A DNA stretch of 64,000 nt, taken from assembly GCA_017642885.1 (NCBI GenBank), contig JAEPOM010000005.1, positions 1 to 64,000 on the forward strand, written 5' to 3'. This DNA is from Henriciella sp. Its GTDB lineage: Bacteria; Pseudomonadota; Alphaproteobacteria; Caulobacterales; Hyphomonadaceae. Shown here in pieces: positions 44,225-53,660 of this stretch (positions are counted from its first letter, which is position 1; each line of letters begins with the position of its first letter). Made by a program: the position numbers and the translations under genes. The notes under the pieces are model-generated. The model did not search any database. It was not told the origin of the DNA and saw only the letters and a list, made by a program, of their open reading frames with translations.

Positions 44225-45021
44225 TGATCCGCAAAGGGTATAGCGACGGTCCTGAAGGACAGATTCATTGGCGCATGGCCGGTGCCGCGGCAGCTGGAAA
44301 TGCGCCGGATTTGTATTGCTTCTCGCCAGCCCCCTTCAGCTCGATTGCTTACGAGGCGATCCTCCCAAAACTGGCTAGCGGCCGACGCGTCATCGCACCG
44401 GACTATCCGGGACAGGGTGGGTCTTCCGGCAGGAGCGCAGAGCCAAGCATCGAGCAATACACTCGAAGCATGTGCGCATTGATCGAAACACTTTCCGGCG
44501 AGGAGGCGGTCACGCTGACGGGGTTTCATTCCGGCTGTCTGGTTGCGGTGGAAACGGCTCTCAAACTCGGAAAACGGGTGTCGCAGATCGTCCTCGTTGA
44601 TGTCCCGGCGTTCGACCCGGAAACCCGCGCGAAATATCTCCCCGCGGTCGGGAGTCCATTTGCAGTTTCAGCGGAGCTTTGCGGACTGGAAAAAGCCTGG
44701 GAGCGGGCGGTTGTCTCGCGCCTCGACAGCCAACCTATAGAACGCAGCCTGGAGATGTTTGCCGATCAGGTCGCCAACGGCCAACGCCAGAATGCGACCT
44801 TCCACGCAGCCTTCACCTATGATGTCGAAGCTCGTTTCAAGCGTCTGACCCGGCCGACAACGATTATGGCGACGCAGTCCATGCTTCTTGAGCCCTCTCG
44901 CCGAGCGACGGAGTTGATCGATGGTGCAAAACTGATTGAGCGGTTGGACATTCAAGGCTCCGTTCTGGATCAGAATGCGCCGATAACCGCGAAAGAAATT
45001 CTCGACAGTTTGGACGGCTGA
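44221..45021 (+). CDS. Alpha/beta-hydrolase-fold protein with non-standard nucleophile elbow
   Basis: A 266-residue alpha/beta-hydrolase-fold protein: ILPKLASGRRVIAPDYPGQGGSS (oxyanion and second strand region), then the elbow position LTGFHSGCLVAVE and IVLVDVPAFD. In standard enzymes the elbow is GxSxG; here it reads G-F-H-S-G, placing His at the usual nucleophile site with Ser next to it, as in relatives carrying GHHTG. No clear catalytic His follows near the C-terminus (QGSVLDQNAPITAKEILDSL). It may be a non-hydrolytic family member or use an altered triad. It overlaps the MFS gene by ATGA and its TGA abuts the stop of the P450-peroxidase gene. Confidence 0.82.
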   Translation: MMIRKGYSDGPEGQIHWRMAGAAAAGNAPDLYCFSPAPFSSIAYEAILPKLASGRRVIAPDYPGQGGSSGRSAEPSIEQYTRSMCALIETLSGEEAVTLTGFHSGCLVAVETALKLGKRVSQIVLVDVPAFDPETRAKYLPAVGSPFAVSAELCGLEKAWERAVVSRLDSQPIERSLEMFADQVANGQRQNATFHAAFTYDVEARFKRLTRPTTIMATQSMLLEPSRRATELIDGAKLIERLDIQGSVLDQNAPITAKEILDSLDG

Positions 45022-48000
45022 TCATCCGGCTTGAGACGCGACGAACTCGCTGAAGAAACGCAGCGCAGAACGGCTTGGCATAAAGAAATAGCCGCCGCCT
45101 TTGACGGTCACGAATGACTGCAAGCCTTTCACCTGAATGGGACCTGCGGCGGTTGGAATGGACAGACGGTTTGTTGTTTGTACGGCGTTTCCCGAAATCG
45201 AGTCGTACTCATCTTGGAGGCCATGAAAGCGCGTTCCGTTCAGCCAGGTTTGCTGCACGAACTCGAATTGCCGCTCAAGATTGGCGTTGAGGCACATGAA
45301 CAGAAGGCCTTCTTTTCCGGTCTGTTTGTCTTCATAGGCGCGTGCACGGCGCAGCAGGCGGTGGCGATTGGATAAGGCGATTTGACGATTAGGGCTGACC
45401 GGATCCTGACTGTCGCGAGGATTGGCCCGCCGAACGTGAGCCCCGAACGGGCACTTCAGGCCCTGCGGATCTTCAGTCCCAAACTGGAAGTCATTATCAT
45501 CGACGCTCATGGACATGGACGGCGAGGGGATGTCCTTACGCGGCGACCGAACGATTGACGCCCCGTTTTTCCATCGGCCCATAATTTTGGCGGCGAGCCA
45601 ATCTTCATCGATATAGTCGAGATCATATTCCGCGCGGGCCGTCTCCGCCTGCATTTTCAAATGCGCGTCAAATCCAGCAGTGTCTTGCTCCAGCTGTCGG
45701 ATGACCAGGAAGGATCCGTTCTTTCCGAGGTCTCTCGGCGCTGTATGTGGATCGGTGCCGAAAGCTGGATAGTCGCTCGCCGTTTGATCTGGGATGGACG
45801 GCAATTGCGTGGCACCCGGCGCATGGGCGTTCACCATTGGCGAGGTCGGGAAGTATTCAGTATTGTCGCGGTATCCCAACACGAACTCGCCGGGCTCAAC
45901 GACATGCATGCGGTTGTGCGCGGCGATGCTGCCAGCCTGGCCTCGTATTACCGGCTGAGAGACGCCGTCCACAAATCCAAATGGTTCGCGCATCGGCTTT
46001 TCTTTGATCGGTTTGGTCTCGACTTCAGTGACGATAGAAAACCCGGCGGCTTGGAGGGCCGCGATTTCATCCGCCACGATCGGATTAAGCTTCGCCGTGT
46101 CCTCAGCGTAGATTATGAGCACAGCGTCCGGTTCGCCGTCGCTGCCCCAGCTCCAGTCGTTGTGATTGGTGTCGCCGAGGATCTGTTTACGTCCGGCGCT
46201 GGTCATCCCGCTTCGGAACGCTCCGGGGAGGGAGGCGAAACTGTCGCTGGTTAGCCCTTTGTGCTCGTGATGCAGTTCATGCAGGCGAAGGCGTCTCAAG
46301 CCACTTGGCGAGATCGCGATATTGATGGCCTGCGTCTCTTCCTTGTTGATACGACCGTCAAACGTGGCGCGAGCATGCGTCGGAGAGGATGAGGCTCCGG
46401 ACAGATCTGCCAGCCAGTTAGCGAGCGCTGCGTTCCCAGTGCTTCCTTCGGTCGGGAAGTTTACGGCGACCACGTGCGCTGCTTTGAGATTTCCCATACC
46501 GCGCAGAAGCAGGCTTTGTATCTCTCGAGTTTCCAGCGTGTCGTCGGTGCGCACGCGAGACGTCATGAGTTCGATCAGAGCGCGGTATTCGCTATCGGTC
46601 CGAGCTTTCGCGAGGCCTTCGCAGATCACTGCATTGCGTCTTATGTCGCGCGTCGACAAATCCTTGAACCGCGCAAACCAAAAACGGGACACTTGCTGAT
46701 GGTGCCGAATCCATCGCTTGAACCGGGTCGCATCCTTCGCCCCTTTGAAGAGGAGGTTTTCAGTTTCCGGAAAGCCTTTGCCATTGCTCCAGACGCCGGT
46801 CTGCCCCCACCGGGCCTTCGTTACGAAGTCTTCGAAATAGGATTCTCCGCTGCCATCATAGTTGGAGTAGAACACCATCGTGTGTGACTTGGGCAGCAGG
46901 AACCATCGGGCAAAATGAATGGTGCCAAGATCAAGGACGAAACCGAACCGGAAGCGATAGAGAACCAGCGTTTTGATGAAGTAGAAGCCGATAAACATGG
47001 TGACCCGGCGCAGCCAGCTCGGATTGTCCTTGAGTGGTGTTACGAAGACGATGTGATTTTGCGCATGGTCCGGCTGGTTCTCACGCGTCATGATCTCTTC
47101 GTACTTTTTCAGATCGAGGTCTGTATCTTCCGGTGGTGTTCCTTCTTCGCTGGTTTTCAGAAGCCTCAGGAATAGCCAGCCAAACCCCAGAACCACGGAG
47201 ATCCAGAGGAGCAAACCGAACACAGTCGATAACGCCGCGGCCCAAAGGAGCGATCCTATTGTGTAGAGGCGGGAGAGGTAATCTGGTTGTGGTGTCGCAT
47301 CGATCGCGCCCGCGCCCCAGATGCCGATTGGCGCGACGATCAGATAGAGCAGCAGCGTTGCGAGCGCCCAGCCAATCCTGCTGGTCCCTGAGCCGTCGCC
47401 GAACATCCGTTGCCTCAAGGCATGGGCGGCGTAGAACAAAACGAATGCGAGACTGATATGAGCCGCATTGATCGCCAGATGACCCAGGTCCGACCAATCG
47501 AATTCGCGCGGGATGCCGCCGTTCTGAAAGATGAAATAGCTCAGCCAAACCAGCGCCATGCCGCCAAACACTGTGATCTGAAAACCTCGGTCGCTTGCAT
47601 AGAGACGGAGTGTTTCGCCGAGCGGTAATGTCGGGCGCCGAGACACCGTGGGGGTTTTCTGAATCGGACGAACCAGTCTGGCGCGCTTACCGGGATCGCC
47701 ATCATGCTTCAGCTGTCGACGGATGAAGGTTACCGCCTCGCGCGCTGAGGGATTCCGCCCGCCGAGGTTCTGCAAAAGCGTATCCAGATGGTCGCGTGCA
47801 TCCTGTGCGAGCCGTTTTTCCGACTCGATTTGTGGAGCAGATTGCTCCGGCAGGCCGTTAAAGTTGAGCCCCATTGTTTTGTTCTTGGGATCCGGCCACG
47901 GCGTGATTTTCAGCTGGTAATTGTGGCTTAGCAGGCGGGCTTTGATTTTGTCTGGATCGGCGGTATTCAAACCGAGCGCGGTCATCATGATCTTATGGAA

Positions 48001-49722
48001 CAGATCATTGCTCCAAAGACCATCAACAAACGCCGCAATCGCGTCCTCGGCGTCGCCGTCAGCATTGATTTCGATGAGTAAGTTGGCGGGTACATTCCGC
48101 GCTTCGTCTGAAATAGCGCTCATGTGAGCGAAGTGAATGTGAGGCTGCGCCATCAAAACGCGCCGCACATTTTCGTTCGCTGGATTGCCGAGTTCATCGA
48201 GCCAGCGATTGATCCTCGCGGCGTCATCGGGTCTTTCGAGGGGAAGGCAAATAGTCAGCATCGAATGACGTCGCAGACCCGCTCGCGGTTTGAAAGTCAT
48301 CTTCATGTGGACCGGGAAGGGGCCGGTTCGCTCCATCCTCCCAGCATGACCCCGCGCGGGTTTGAGGTCCTCGCATACGAGCAAATGCTTGAAGGCCTGG
48401 GTGATCATGACCCGGAAGATCTGTTCGCCGATGCAATAGTGCAGAAAACCCGCGCCGCCGAATGACAGGTCGTCTTTTGACAGCTCCCGGGTTTCGTCAA
48501 ATCGCTTGATCCCGCCGCCAAACTTTCGCCCGTCAAACATGGCGGAGAAGGACGCTGCCAGAATAGTGGCGCCGACGGGGATCTTGTCGACGCGACTATT
48601 GCGCGGCGCATTTGCATCGTTCGGGGCGCTCTCAATAACGTAGCGGGGCAAGCCTGGCAGGATAGGCGGTTTGAACCGCATCGCCTCAAGCAGAATGCGC
48701 TCCAAAGTTCCGTCATCGCCTGACCGGGCGGCATCCTTGGCCCGCCGCATAACCGCCGGTCTGTTCAAAAGTACTTCCAGGATTCCACCACCGCCTCCGG
48801 CACCCGTCGGGACGAAGCCAACTGCCAGACCTATGATCATCCCGCGAATATCTTCGTCGCTTGGGCCGATTTCAGGGTCCGCAAGTTGCTGCGCGACAAG
48901 CCTGCCGATGACTGTATCGGTCATCCAGTCGCAATAGGCCTTCCCATGTTGCTGAACCGCGGCAGACGGAGACTGCAAACAGAGCTTCGCCTGCTTGATC
49001 GCGGTATTGGTTACCGGGTGGATGCGTTTCGCGCCGGCCATGGCGAGATTTCGCGTGTCCTCAGCGCCCTTATAGTCGGCAAAAAGGAGCGCGCTCAAAG
49101 ACATCAGCCAGCGTGCAAAAGCGTTTGGGTCTTCCGGCTCCAATCCGTAGTGGTGACAGCACGTCTCTACGGCAATGCGATTGAGATAGTCTTCTATGAC
49201 ATCAAACTCGCCGGCGGCGGATTGGATGAGTTGGTCTGCCGTTGCGGAGGCTTTGGGCGATACGAACTTGTCCAGATCGCCAGGTTGAAAGGCCGCAGGC
49301 TGTCCGGCCATGCCGCGCATGACGCAGTCAAACTGCCGATCGTATTCGCCGCCGCGCCCCATTCCGAGCAAGAACCCTGCGCCGCCTGTCAGCGCATCCA
49401 TCTCTGGTCCATACGGCGCCTCGAACCTCGCATCATTCTCGCGGATATACGCGACGTCTTCATAGCGCGTGACGAAGTAAATTCCGTTCAGTTTCAAGAC
49501 CGGAAAACAGGTCCTGAGGAACGCGTAGAGCCATCTTTGCTGAAAAACACTCGCGATGAGGCGTCCAAAAAATGACTTTGATTTCAATTTCGAGAAGTCG
49601 AATTCCGTGTCATCCACGGCGCGTCTATCATCGGGCTTTCCCGCTTCATCGCGTTCCAGCTGGTTGATGCGGTCATAATACTTCGGTTCGGCCACACGAC
49701 ACTCCACAACCACTTCAGACAC
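45022..49722 (-). CDS. Cytochrome P450 - membrane region - DyP-type peroxidase fusion
   Basis: A single 1566-residue reading frame. Residues 1 to about 475 are a P450 domain with ExxR at Glu346-Arg349 (LLEAMRFKPP) and the heme loop FGGAGFLHYCIG (Cys430). A linker domain (about 480-700) and four hydrophobic stretches (about 714-732, 748-767, 784-806, 820-853) follow. The rest is a large DyP-type peroxidase: an N-terminal region with TMVFYSNYDGSGESYFEDFV, the GXXDG motif GFVDG (1249-1253), LVIRQLEQD and the probable proximal His1429 in CPFGAHVRRANPR. So two heme enzymes flank a membrane segment. The I-helix position that normally reads AGxDT reads GFVPT, so ordinary oxygen activation is doubtful. 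The GTG at 49722 lacks a ribosome-binding site; GTG 49695 has GGAG upstream. Confidence 0.85.
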   Translation of the reverse strand: MSEVVVECRVAEPKYYDRINQLERDEAGKPDDRRAVDDTEFDFSKLKSKSFFGRLIASVFQQRWLYAFLRTCFPVLKLNGIYFVTRYEDVAYIRENDARFEAPYGPEMDALTGGAGFLLGMGRGGEYDRQFDCVMRGMAGQPAAFQPGDLDKFVSPKASATADQLIQSAAGEFDVIEDYLNRIAVETCCHHYGLEPEDPNAFARWLMSLSALLFADYKGAEDTRNLAMAGAKRIHPVTNTAIKQAKLCLQSPSAAVQQHGKAYCDWMTDTVIGRLVAQQLADPEIGPSDEDIRGMIIGLAVGFVPTGAGGGGGILEVLLNRPAVMRRAKDAARSGDDGTLERILLEAMRFKPPILPGLPRYVIESAPNDANAPRNSRVDKIPVGATILAASFSAMFDGRKFGGGIKRFDETRELSKDDLSFGGAGFLHYCIGEQIFRVMITQAFKHLLVCEDLKPARGHAGRMERTGPFPVHMKMTFKPRAGLRRHSMLTICLPLERPDDAARINRWLDELGNPANENVRRVLMAQPHIHFAHMSAISDEARNVPANLLIEINADGDAEDAIAAFVDGLWSNDLFHKIMMTALGLNTADPDKIKARLLSHNYQLKITPWPDPKNKTMGLNFNGLPEQSAPQIESEKRLAQDARDHLDTLLQNLGGRNPSAREAVTFIRRQLKHDGDPGKRARLVRPIQKTPTVSRRPTLPLGETLRLYASDRGFQITVFGGMALVWLSYFIFQNGGIPREFDWSDLGHLAINAAHISLAFVLFYAAHALRQRMFGDGSGTSRIGWALATLLLYLIVAPIGIWGAGAIDATPQPDYLSRLYTIGSLLWAAALSTVFGLLLWISVVLGFGWLFLRLLKTSEEGTPPEDTDLDLKKYEEIMTRENQPDHAQNHIVFVTPLKDNPSWLRRVTMFIGFYFIKTLVLYRFRFGFVLDLGTIHFARWFLLPKSHTMVFYSNYDGSGESYFEDFVTKARWGQTGVWSNGKGFPETENLLFKGAKDATRFKRWIRHHQQVSRFWFARFKDLSTRDIRRNAVICEGLAKARTDSEYRALIELMTSRVRTDDTLETREIQSLLLRGMGNLKAAHVVAVNFPTEGSTGNAALANWLADLSGASSSPTHARATFDGRINKEETQAINIAISPSGLRRLRLHELHHEHKGLTSDSFASLPGAFRSGMTSAGRKQILGDTNHNDWSWGSDGEPDAVLIIYAEDTAKLNPIVADEIAALQAAGFSIVTEVETKPIKEKPMREPFGFVDGVSQPVIRGQAGSIAAHNRMHVVEPGEFVLGYRDNTEYFPTSPMVNAHAPGATQLPSIPDQTASDYPAFGTDPHTAPRDLGKNGSFLVIRQLEQDTAGFDAHLKMQAETARAEYDLDYIDEDWLAAKIMGRWKNGASIVRSPRKDIPSPSMSMSVDDNDFQFGTEDPQGLKCPFGAHVRRANPRDSQDPVSPNRQIALSNRHRLLRRARAYEDKQTGKEGLLFMCLNANLERQFEFVQQTWLNGTRFHGLQDEYDSISGNAVQTTNRLSIPTAAGPIQVKGLQSFVTVKGGGYFFMPSRSALRFFSEFVASQAG

Positions 49723-49765
49723 ACGCTAGCGAACGGATCCGTTCTGGACCGTGACCGAGGTCACT

Positions 49766-51583
49766 CTACACCGCAGCGTTCGGGCGGTTTTCCGTTCCGA
49801 GATCGAGGTCTAACGCTCGCGCTTTCGCAAGGCTGTCCTCGAAAAATCGGTTCCACTTTTTGTCCTGGAACGGAAGCCACTCGATATAAGGCATTTCGAA
49901 AAAGTCGGGGCGCCGGATAAGCAGCGCATCAAGCGCCTGCGCGGCGCGCTTTTCCTTCCCGGATTGAACGAGGGCTGTAATCTCGGTCATCCGCGCGTGC
50001 CAATAGGATTGCCGGAGGTCCAGCGATTGCCGCGCAAGTGAAATCGCCCGCTCATAGTCACCGCTCATGCAGTGCGAGCAGGCTAGTTCGCCGACCGTCA
50101 CGAACAAATAGTAGTCATGAGGATTGAGTTGAATGGCGGCATCCAGGCTTGCGATCGCTCTGTCTGGTTGGCCCATAAGCATATGACAGCTGCCGACCTG
50201 CGAGTGCGCGTGTGCGTGGCTCGGATTCAAGGCGAGAGACTGTTGGAAATGGCCAAGGGCTTGTTCTGGGTTTCCTTGCAAAATCTCCGCCGCGCCAATC
50301 AGGAAATGACCGCGACTGTCATGTGGTTTGGACGCCATTGCGCGTTCTGCAAGCGCCTGGAACTGTTCGACGTTTTGCTTGGGTTTGCGCTGTGTCCAGC
50401 AATCCAGCCAATGCCAGAAACTAAGTTGGATTAGAGCCTCGGAATGTTCCGGGTCTTGGTCGACCGCAGCTTCGAGCATTTCGCGCGCGAGCTCGGAATC
50501 CTTGTGGGTCAGCTTGTTGAGATGCCAACGTCCGCGCCAGACCAAGTCAGAGATATTCGAACGGCTAAGACGACTGGCTCGCGCTCTTACGGTTTCTGCC
50601 TGTTCTAGTTGGCCTTCCAGCGTGCCGGCAACAATATCAGAGACTTCTTCGAGCGCCGCGATGACTTCATCCGGTTCGAGCAAGTAGCTGTCTGACCAGA
50701 GAATTTGGCTCGTGGATCCATCAAATAGGCGAACAGAGATCCGAAATTGTGGTCCGTGATCTGCGAATTCTCCCGTGACAAAATAGCGTGCCCCCAGGCG
50801 GGTGGCGGCGCGATGATGGGGTTCGCGCGCGGCGGCCAACGCGAAACTGGAATTGCGGTCAATCACCGGAACCTGCCGCATATGCGATAGAGCCACGATG
50901 AGATTGTCACTAAATCCTTCTGGAATGTGGCTGTGTTGCAAACTGTGAGACGAATTGTTGAGCGGGAAGATCGCGATTGCCGAGCGGCCGCCAAAACCAG
51001 AGACGGGCGCGGCCATGTCGATCTCAAACGGGTCGCTCATTTGCACAGCCCCGTCAGCCCCCGGTACTTGGAGTTCAAGGGCTTCGATCGGGCGCGGAAT
51101 GTTCTTGAACCGCATCACGCCGAGGCTGGACATGGGCGGACGATCGTCCGGTGGCAGCGTGTCCCGGACGGCGTCAGAGATCAGCATGCCACCGGACGGC
51201 GCGATTTCCTGTAGGCGCACCGCGATATTCACGACGTCGCCATGCAGGTTGTCGTCGTCGATAATCGCCTCGCCGCAGTGAATACCGGCGCGCAACCAGA
51301 TCTGAAGCTCGAGAGGGTGCTCTGAATTATGCATCCTCAACTCGTGCTGAGTTTCGAGCCCCGCTTGCACGGCGTCAAATTCACGCTCGAATTCGACCAA
51401 AAAACCGTCTCCGGCACGAGAGAAAAGGCGGCCTCGATAGCGATCTGCGCTCTCTCGCAGCGCCTGTTCGCAAAACCGGATTGCCTGGACCGTTGCGTCC
51501 GGGTCGAGCGCCATCATGCGGCTATAGCCGACCATATCGGTCGATAGCACCGTAACTGTGCGTCTCTCAAACGGTTCACGCAT
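49766..51583 (-). CDS. Class III adenylate/guanylate cyclase with TPR domain
   Basis: A 605-residue protein. The catalytic domain (about residues 5-180) has the metal-binding STDMVGYSRMM, GDGFLVEFEREFDAV and the substrate/transition-state block LHGDVVNIAVRLQEIAPSGGMLIS. A TolB-like segment follows (AIFPLNNSSHSLQHSHIPEGFSDNLIVALS ... YFVTGEFADHG), then TPR repeats (GNPEQALGHFQQSLALNPSHAHAH, GQPDRAIASLDAAIQLNPHDYY). There is no membrane helix. The ATG at 51583 (MREPFERRTVTVLSTDMVGYSR), with AAGG upstream, is preferred to a TTG at 51640. It probably makes cAMP in response to an intracellular protein or ligand; it lies upstream of, and on the same strand as, the P450-peroxidase gene, 43 bases apart. 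Confidence 0.9.
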   Translation of the reverse strand: MREPFERRTVTVLSTDMVGYSRMMALDPDATVQAIRFCEQALRESADRYRGRLFSRAGDGFLVEFEREFDAVQAGLETQHELRMHNSEHPLELQIWLRAGIHCGEAIIDDDNLHGDVVNIAVRLQEIAPSGGMLISDAVRDTLPPDDRPPMSSLGVMRFKNIPRPIEALELQVPGADGAVQMSDPFEIDMAAPVSGFGGRSAIAIFPLNNSSHSLQHSHIPEGFSDNLIVALSHMRQVPVIDRNSSFALAAAREPHHRAATRLGARYFVTGEFADHGPQFRISVRLFDGSTSQILWSDSYLLEPDEVIAALEEVSDIVAGTLEGQLEQAETVRARASRLSRSNISDLVWRGRWHLNKLTHKDSELAREMLEAAVDQDPEHSEALIQLSFWHWLDCWTQRKPKQNVEQFQALAERAMASKPHDSRGHFLIGAAEILQGNPEQALGHFQQSLALNPSHAHAHSQVGSCHMLMGQPDRAIASLDAAIQLNPHDYYLFVTVGELACSHCMSGDYERAISLARQSLDLRQSYWHARMTEITALVQSGKEKRAAQALDALLIRRPDFFEMPYIEWLPFQDKKWNRFFEDSLAKARALDLDLGTENRPNAAV

Positions 51584-51735
51584 TCTGATCCGGACCTTCT
51601 CTCCAGGATCTGTTTTGGCAATCACAACGTCTAATGCCAAGTTTTATTGTTGTTTTTCTTCGCTTGTTTTTGGAGTGCGCGATGTCGAACCATTCCGTTC
51701 CGTGAGGAAAGTACCGGCACCACGATGGACGTGGA

Positions 51736-53538
51736 TCAGGCTTTCCGCGGAATTAGTAGGAAATGCCTGATCAACCGCCAGAGGCCGTAAACCAGGACCA
51801 GCACGAAAAGACCGAACACGATCAGCATCCAGCCATAGCGCTTCATCAGTTTTGCGCGCGTATTGGCCTCTATCTGCACGAGAGAGTCATACCCATCCGG
51901 CATTTCCAGGACGCCAACCCGTTCGGCATAGGCCTGATAGTCGGCGAGCAGTTCGGCCTTCTTCTCCGGCAATTCACCTGACAGATCGCGCGTTTCGCCT
52001 GGATCATCCACCATATTGTAGAGTCGCCAGGTCGCGTCTCCCGTCGGCGGCATGTGGCGGGTGATTTTGAAGTCGCCTTTGTAAAGCGCGGAGTTGCCGG
52101 ATACTTCCATGCCGATGGGCTCATCGCTTTCGTAAACGCGATCTTGTGCGCCCGTGAGGACTGGTTTCAGGCTTCGTCCAGTCATCGCGTCTGTGGATCC
52201 GGGAGAGGCATCAGCCTCGATCAGGTCCAGCAAAGTCGGAGCAACGTCGCTGACGAGACTCATGGCCTCGATGCGTTGAACGGGAATGCCGGGCCCGGAG
52301 ATGATCAAAGGCGCGCGGATGCCGCCCTCCGACATATAGAATTTGTATAAGGCTCCTGGTGATGCAGCGGCGTTTGCCCATTCCGGACCAATGAAGCCCC
52401 AACTGCCGCGCTCGCCGACACCCTCAAGATCCACGTGATAGCCGTTGAGCCCCATCCAGAAGGCAAGGCGCGAGTCATTATCCCCGCGATTATGCTCCGG
52501 GCCATTGTCTGACGTGATCACGAAGATGGTATTCTCAAACTGCCTGGTCTCTCGCAGATGATCGATCAGACGCCCGATATGAACGTCCATTGCCTCCAGC
52601 ATTCCCGCATTGACCTGCATACGTCGTGCGTAGACGGCGCGGTCTTCGTCGGTAAGATCGTCCCAGTCTCTTGATCCCTCGGGCATCGGTGCCAGCGCAG
52701 CGCCTTGCGGGATGAGGCCGAGCGCCATGGCTTTTTGGTGGCGCGCTTCTCGCAGCGCGTGCCAGCCCTGATCGTAAACCCCGTTATAGTTTTCTGTGAA
52801 CTCAGGCGGGGCCTGCACCGGTATATGAATGGCCTGAAACCCCAGAAACGCGTAAAACGGCGCGTCTGCGTTTGCCGCGTCGAGGTATGAGATCATCTTG
52901 TCGACGATAAACTCAGACGAGTAGAAATCATCCGGTAGAGCCGCGACTTTGCCATCCTCAAACCAGGGGGCGTCGTGGTAGAATGGCATGTAGGACTTGT
53001 CTTCCCAATTGTCCGCGCCGGACGCGTCCAACGCGAAAGAGCGGTCAAATCCGTGATCTGACGGCAGATCTCCTTTGCCGCTGCCCATATGCCACTTGCC
53101 CGTCATGAAGGTTTGATAGCCTTCCGGTTTCAGGCGTTCAGCAAGGGTCAGGACGCCTGGTTCCAGCGACATGGAATAGCCGGGTTGATCAATGTGCGCG
53201 TCAGGAAGCACCTCTGGAATCGTCGCAATCCCGGTCAGGTGATTATCCATCCCGGTCAGCAACATTGCGCGCGACGGCGAACACAGCGGCGAAGTCCGGT
53301 ACTGCGTGAACATGGCACCACGAGCGGCAAGGGTGTCGATATTGGGCGTGAGCGCTTCCCCGCCATAGGCCCCGAAGTCCATTAAGGCGGCGTCGTCGAC
53401 CAGCATGATTACGATATTTGGGGGCGCGTCGATGAGGGCGTCAACATTGGCGGGATCATTCGCCTGCGCGACGCTGGGAGTCTTGACGCTCTGAACGAGC
53501 GCGATGAGCAATAGGGAGGCGATCAGTCGATGGAGCAT
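51736..53538 (-). CDS. Type I sulfatase, exported and membrane-anchored
   Basis: A 600-residue arylsulfatase-type enzyme with an N-terminal signal peptide (about residues 1-25) and a C-terminal membrane helix (about 575-595, WMLIVFGLFVLVLVYGLWRLI). The catalytic domain is thus probably held in the periplasm. The sulfatase signature SPLCSPSRAMLLTG contains Cys86, which must be converted to formylglycine, with Arg90; NIVIMLVDDAALMDFGAYGG and TSDNGPEHNRGD carry calcium ligands, and MTGKWHMG supplies the Lys-His pair. Substrate is unknown (sulfate esters of aryl, sterol or sugar type). No maturase gene is adjacent. It stands alone, with the terminator at 53604 separating it from the next gene upstream on the strand. 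Confidence 0.93.
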   Translation of the reverse strand: MLHRLIASLLLIALVQSVKTPSVAQANDPANVDALIDAPPNIVIMLVDDAALMDFGAYGGEALTPNIDTLAARGAMFTQYRTSPLCSPSRAMLLTGMDNHLTGIATIPEVLPDAHIDQPGYSMSLEPGVLTLAERLKPEGYQTFMTGKWHMGSGKGDLPSDHGFDRSFALDASGADNWEDKSYMPFYHDAPWFEDGKVAALPDDFYSSEFIVDKMISYLDAANADAPFYAFLGFQAIHIPVQAPPEFTENYNGVYDQGWHALREARHQKAMALGLIPQGAALAPMPEGSRDWDDLTDEDRAVYARRMQVNAGMLEAMDVHIGRLIDHLRETRQFENTIFVITSDNGPEHNRGDNDSRLAFWMGLNGYHVDLEGVGERGSWGFIGPEWANAAASPGALYKFYMSEGGIRAPLIISGPGIPVQRIEAMSLVSDVAPTLLDLIEADASPGSTDAMTGRSLKPVLTGAQDRVYESDEPIGMEVSGNSALYKGDFKITRHMPPTGDATWRLYNMVDDPGETRDLSGELPEKKAELLADYQAYAERVGVLEMPDGYDSLVQIEANTRAKLMKRYGWMLIVFGLFVLVLVYGLWRLIRHFLLIPRKA

Positions 53539-53603
53539 TTCTCAGCTCTATTAACGGCAGTTTGAATGTCAATTGTGTCCCCGGGTCGATCGAGACACCC
53601 AGA

Positions 53604-53633
53604 CAAAAAAAGACCGGAGCAGGGCTCCGGTCT
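53604..53633 (-). terminator. Rho-independent terminator after the fatty-acid hydroxylase-family gene
   Basis: On the minus strand a perfect 10-base stem AGACCGGAGC / GCTCCGGTCT (53624-53633 and 53611-53620) with a 3-base loop is followed by a run of seven T. It lies 28 bases downstream of the stop of the gene at 53661-54500. Confidence 0.9.
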
Positions 53634-53660
53634 GTCTGAGTTTCCGAGAGACGGTTTTGC

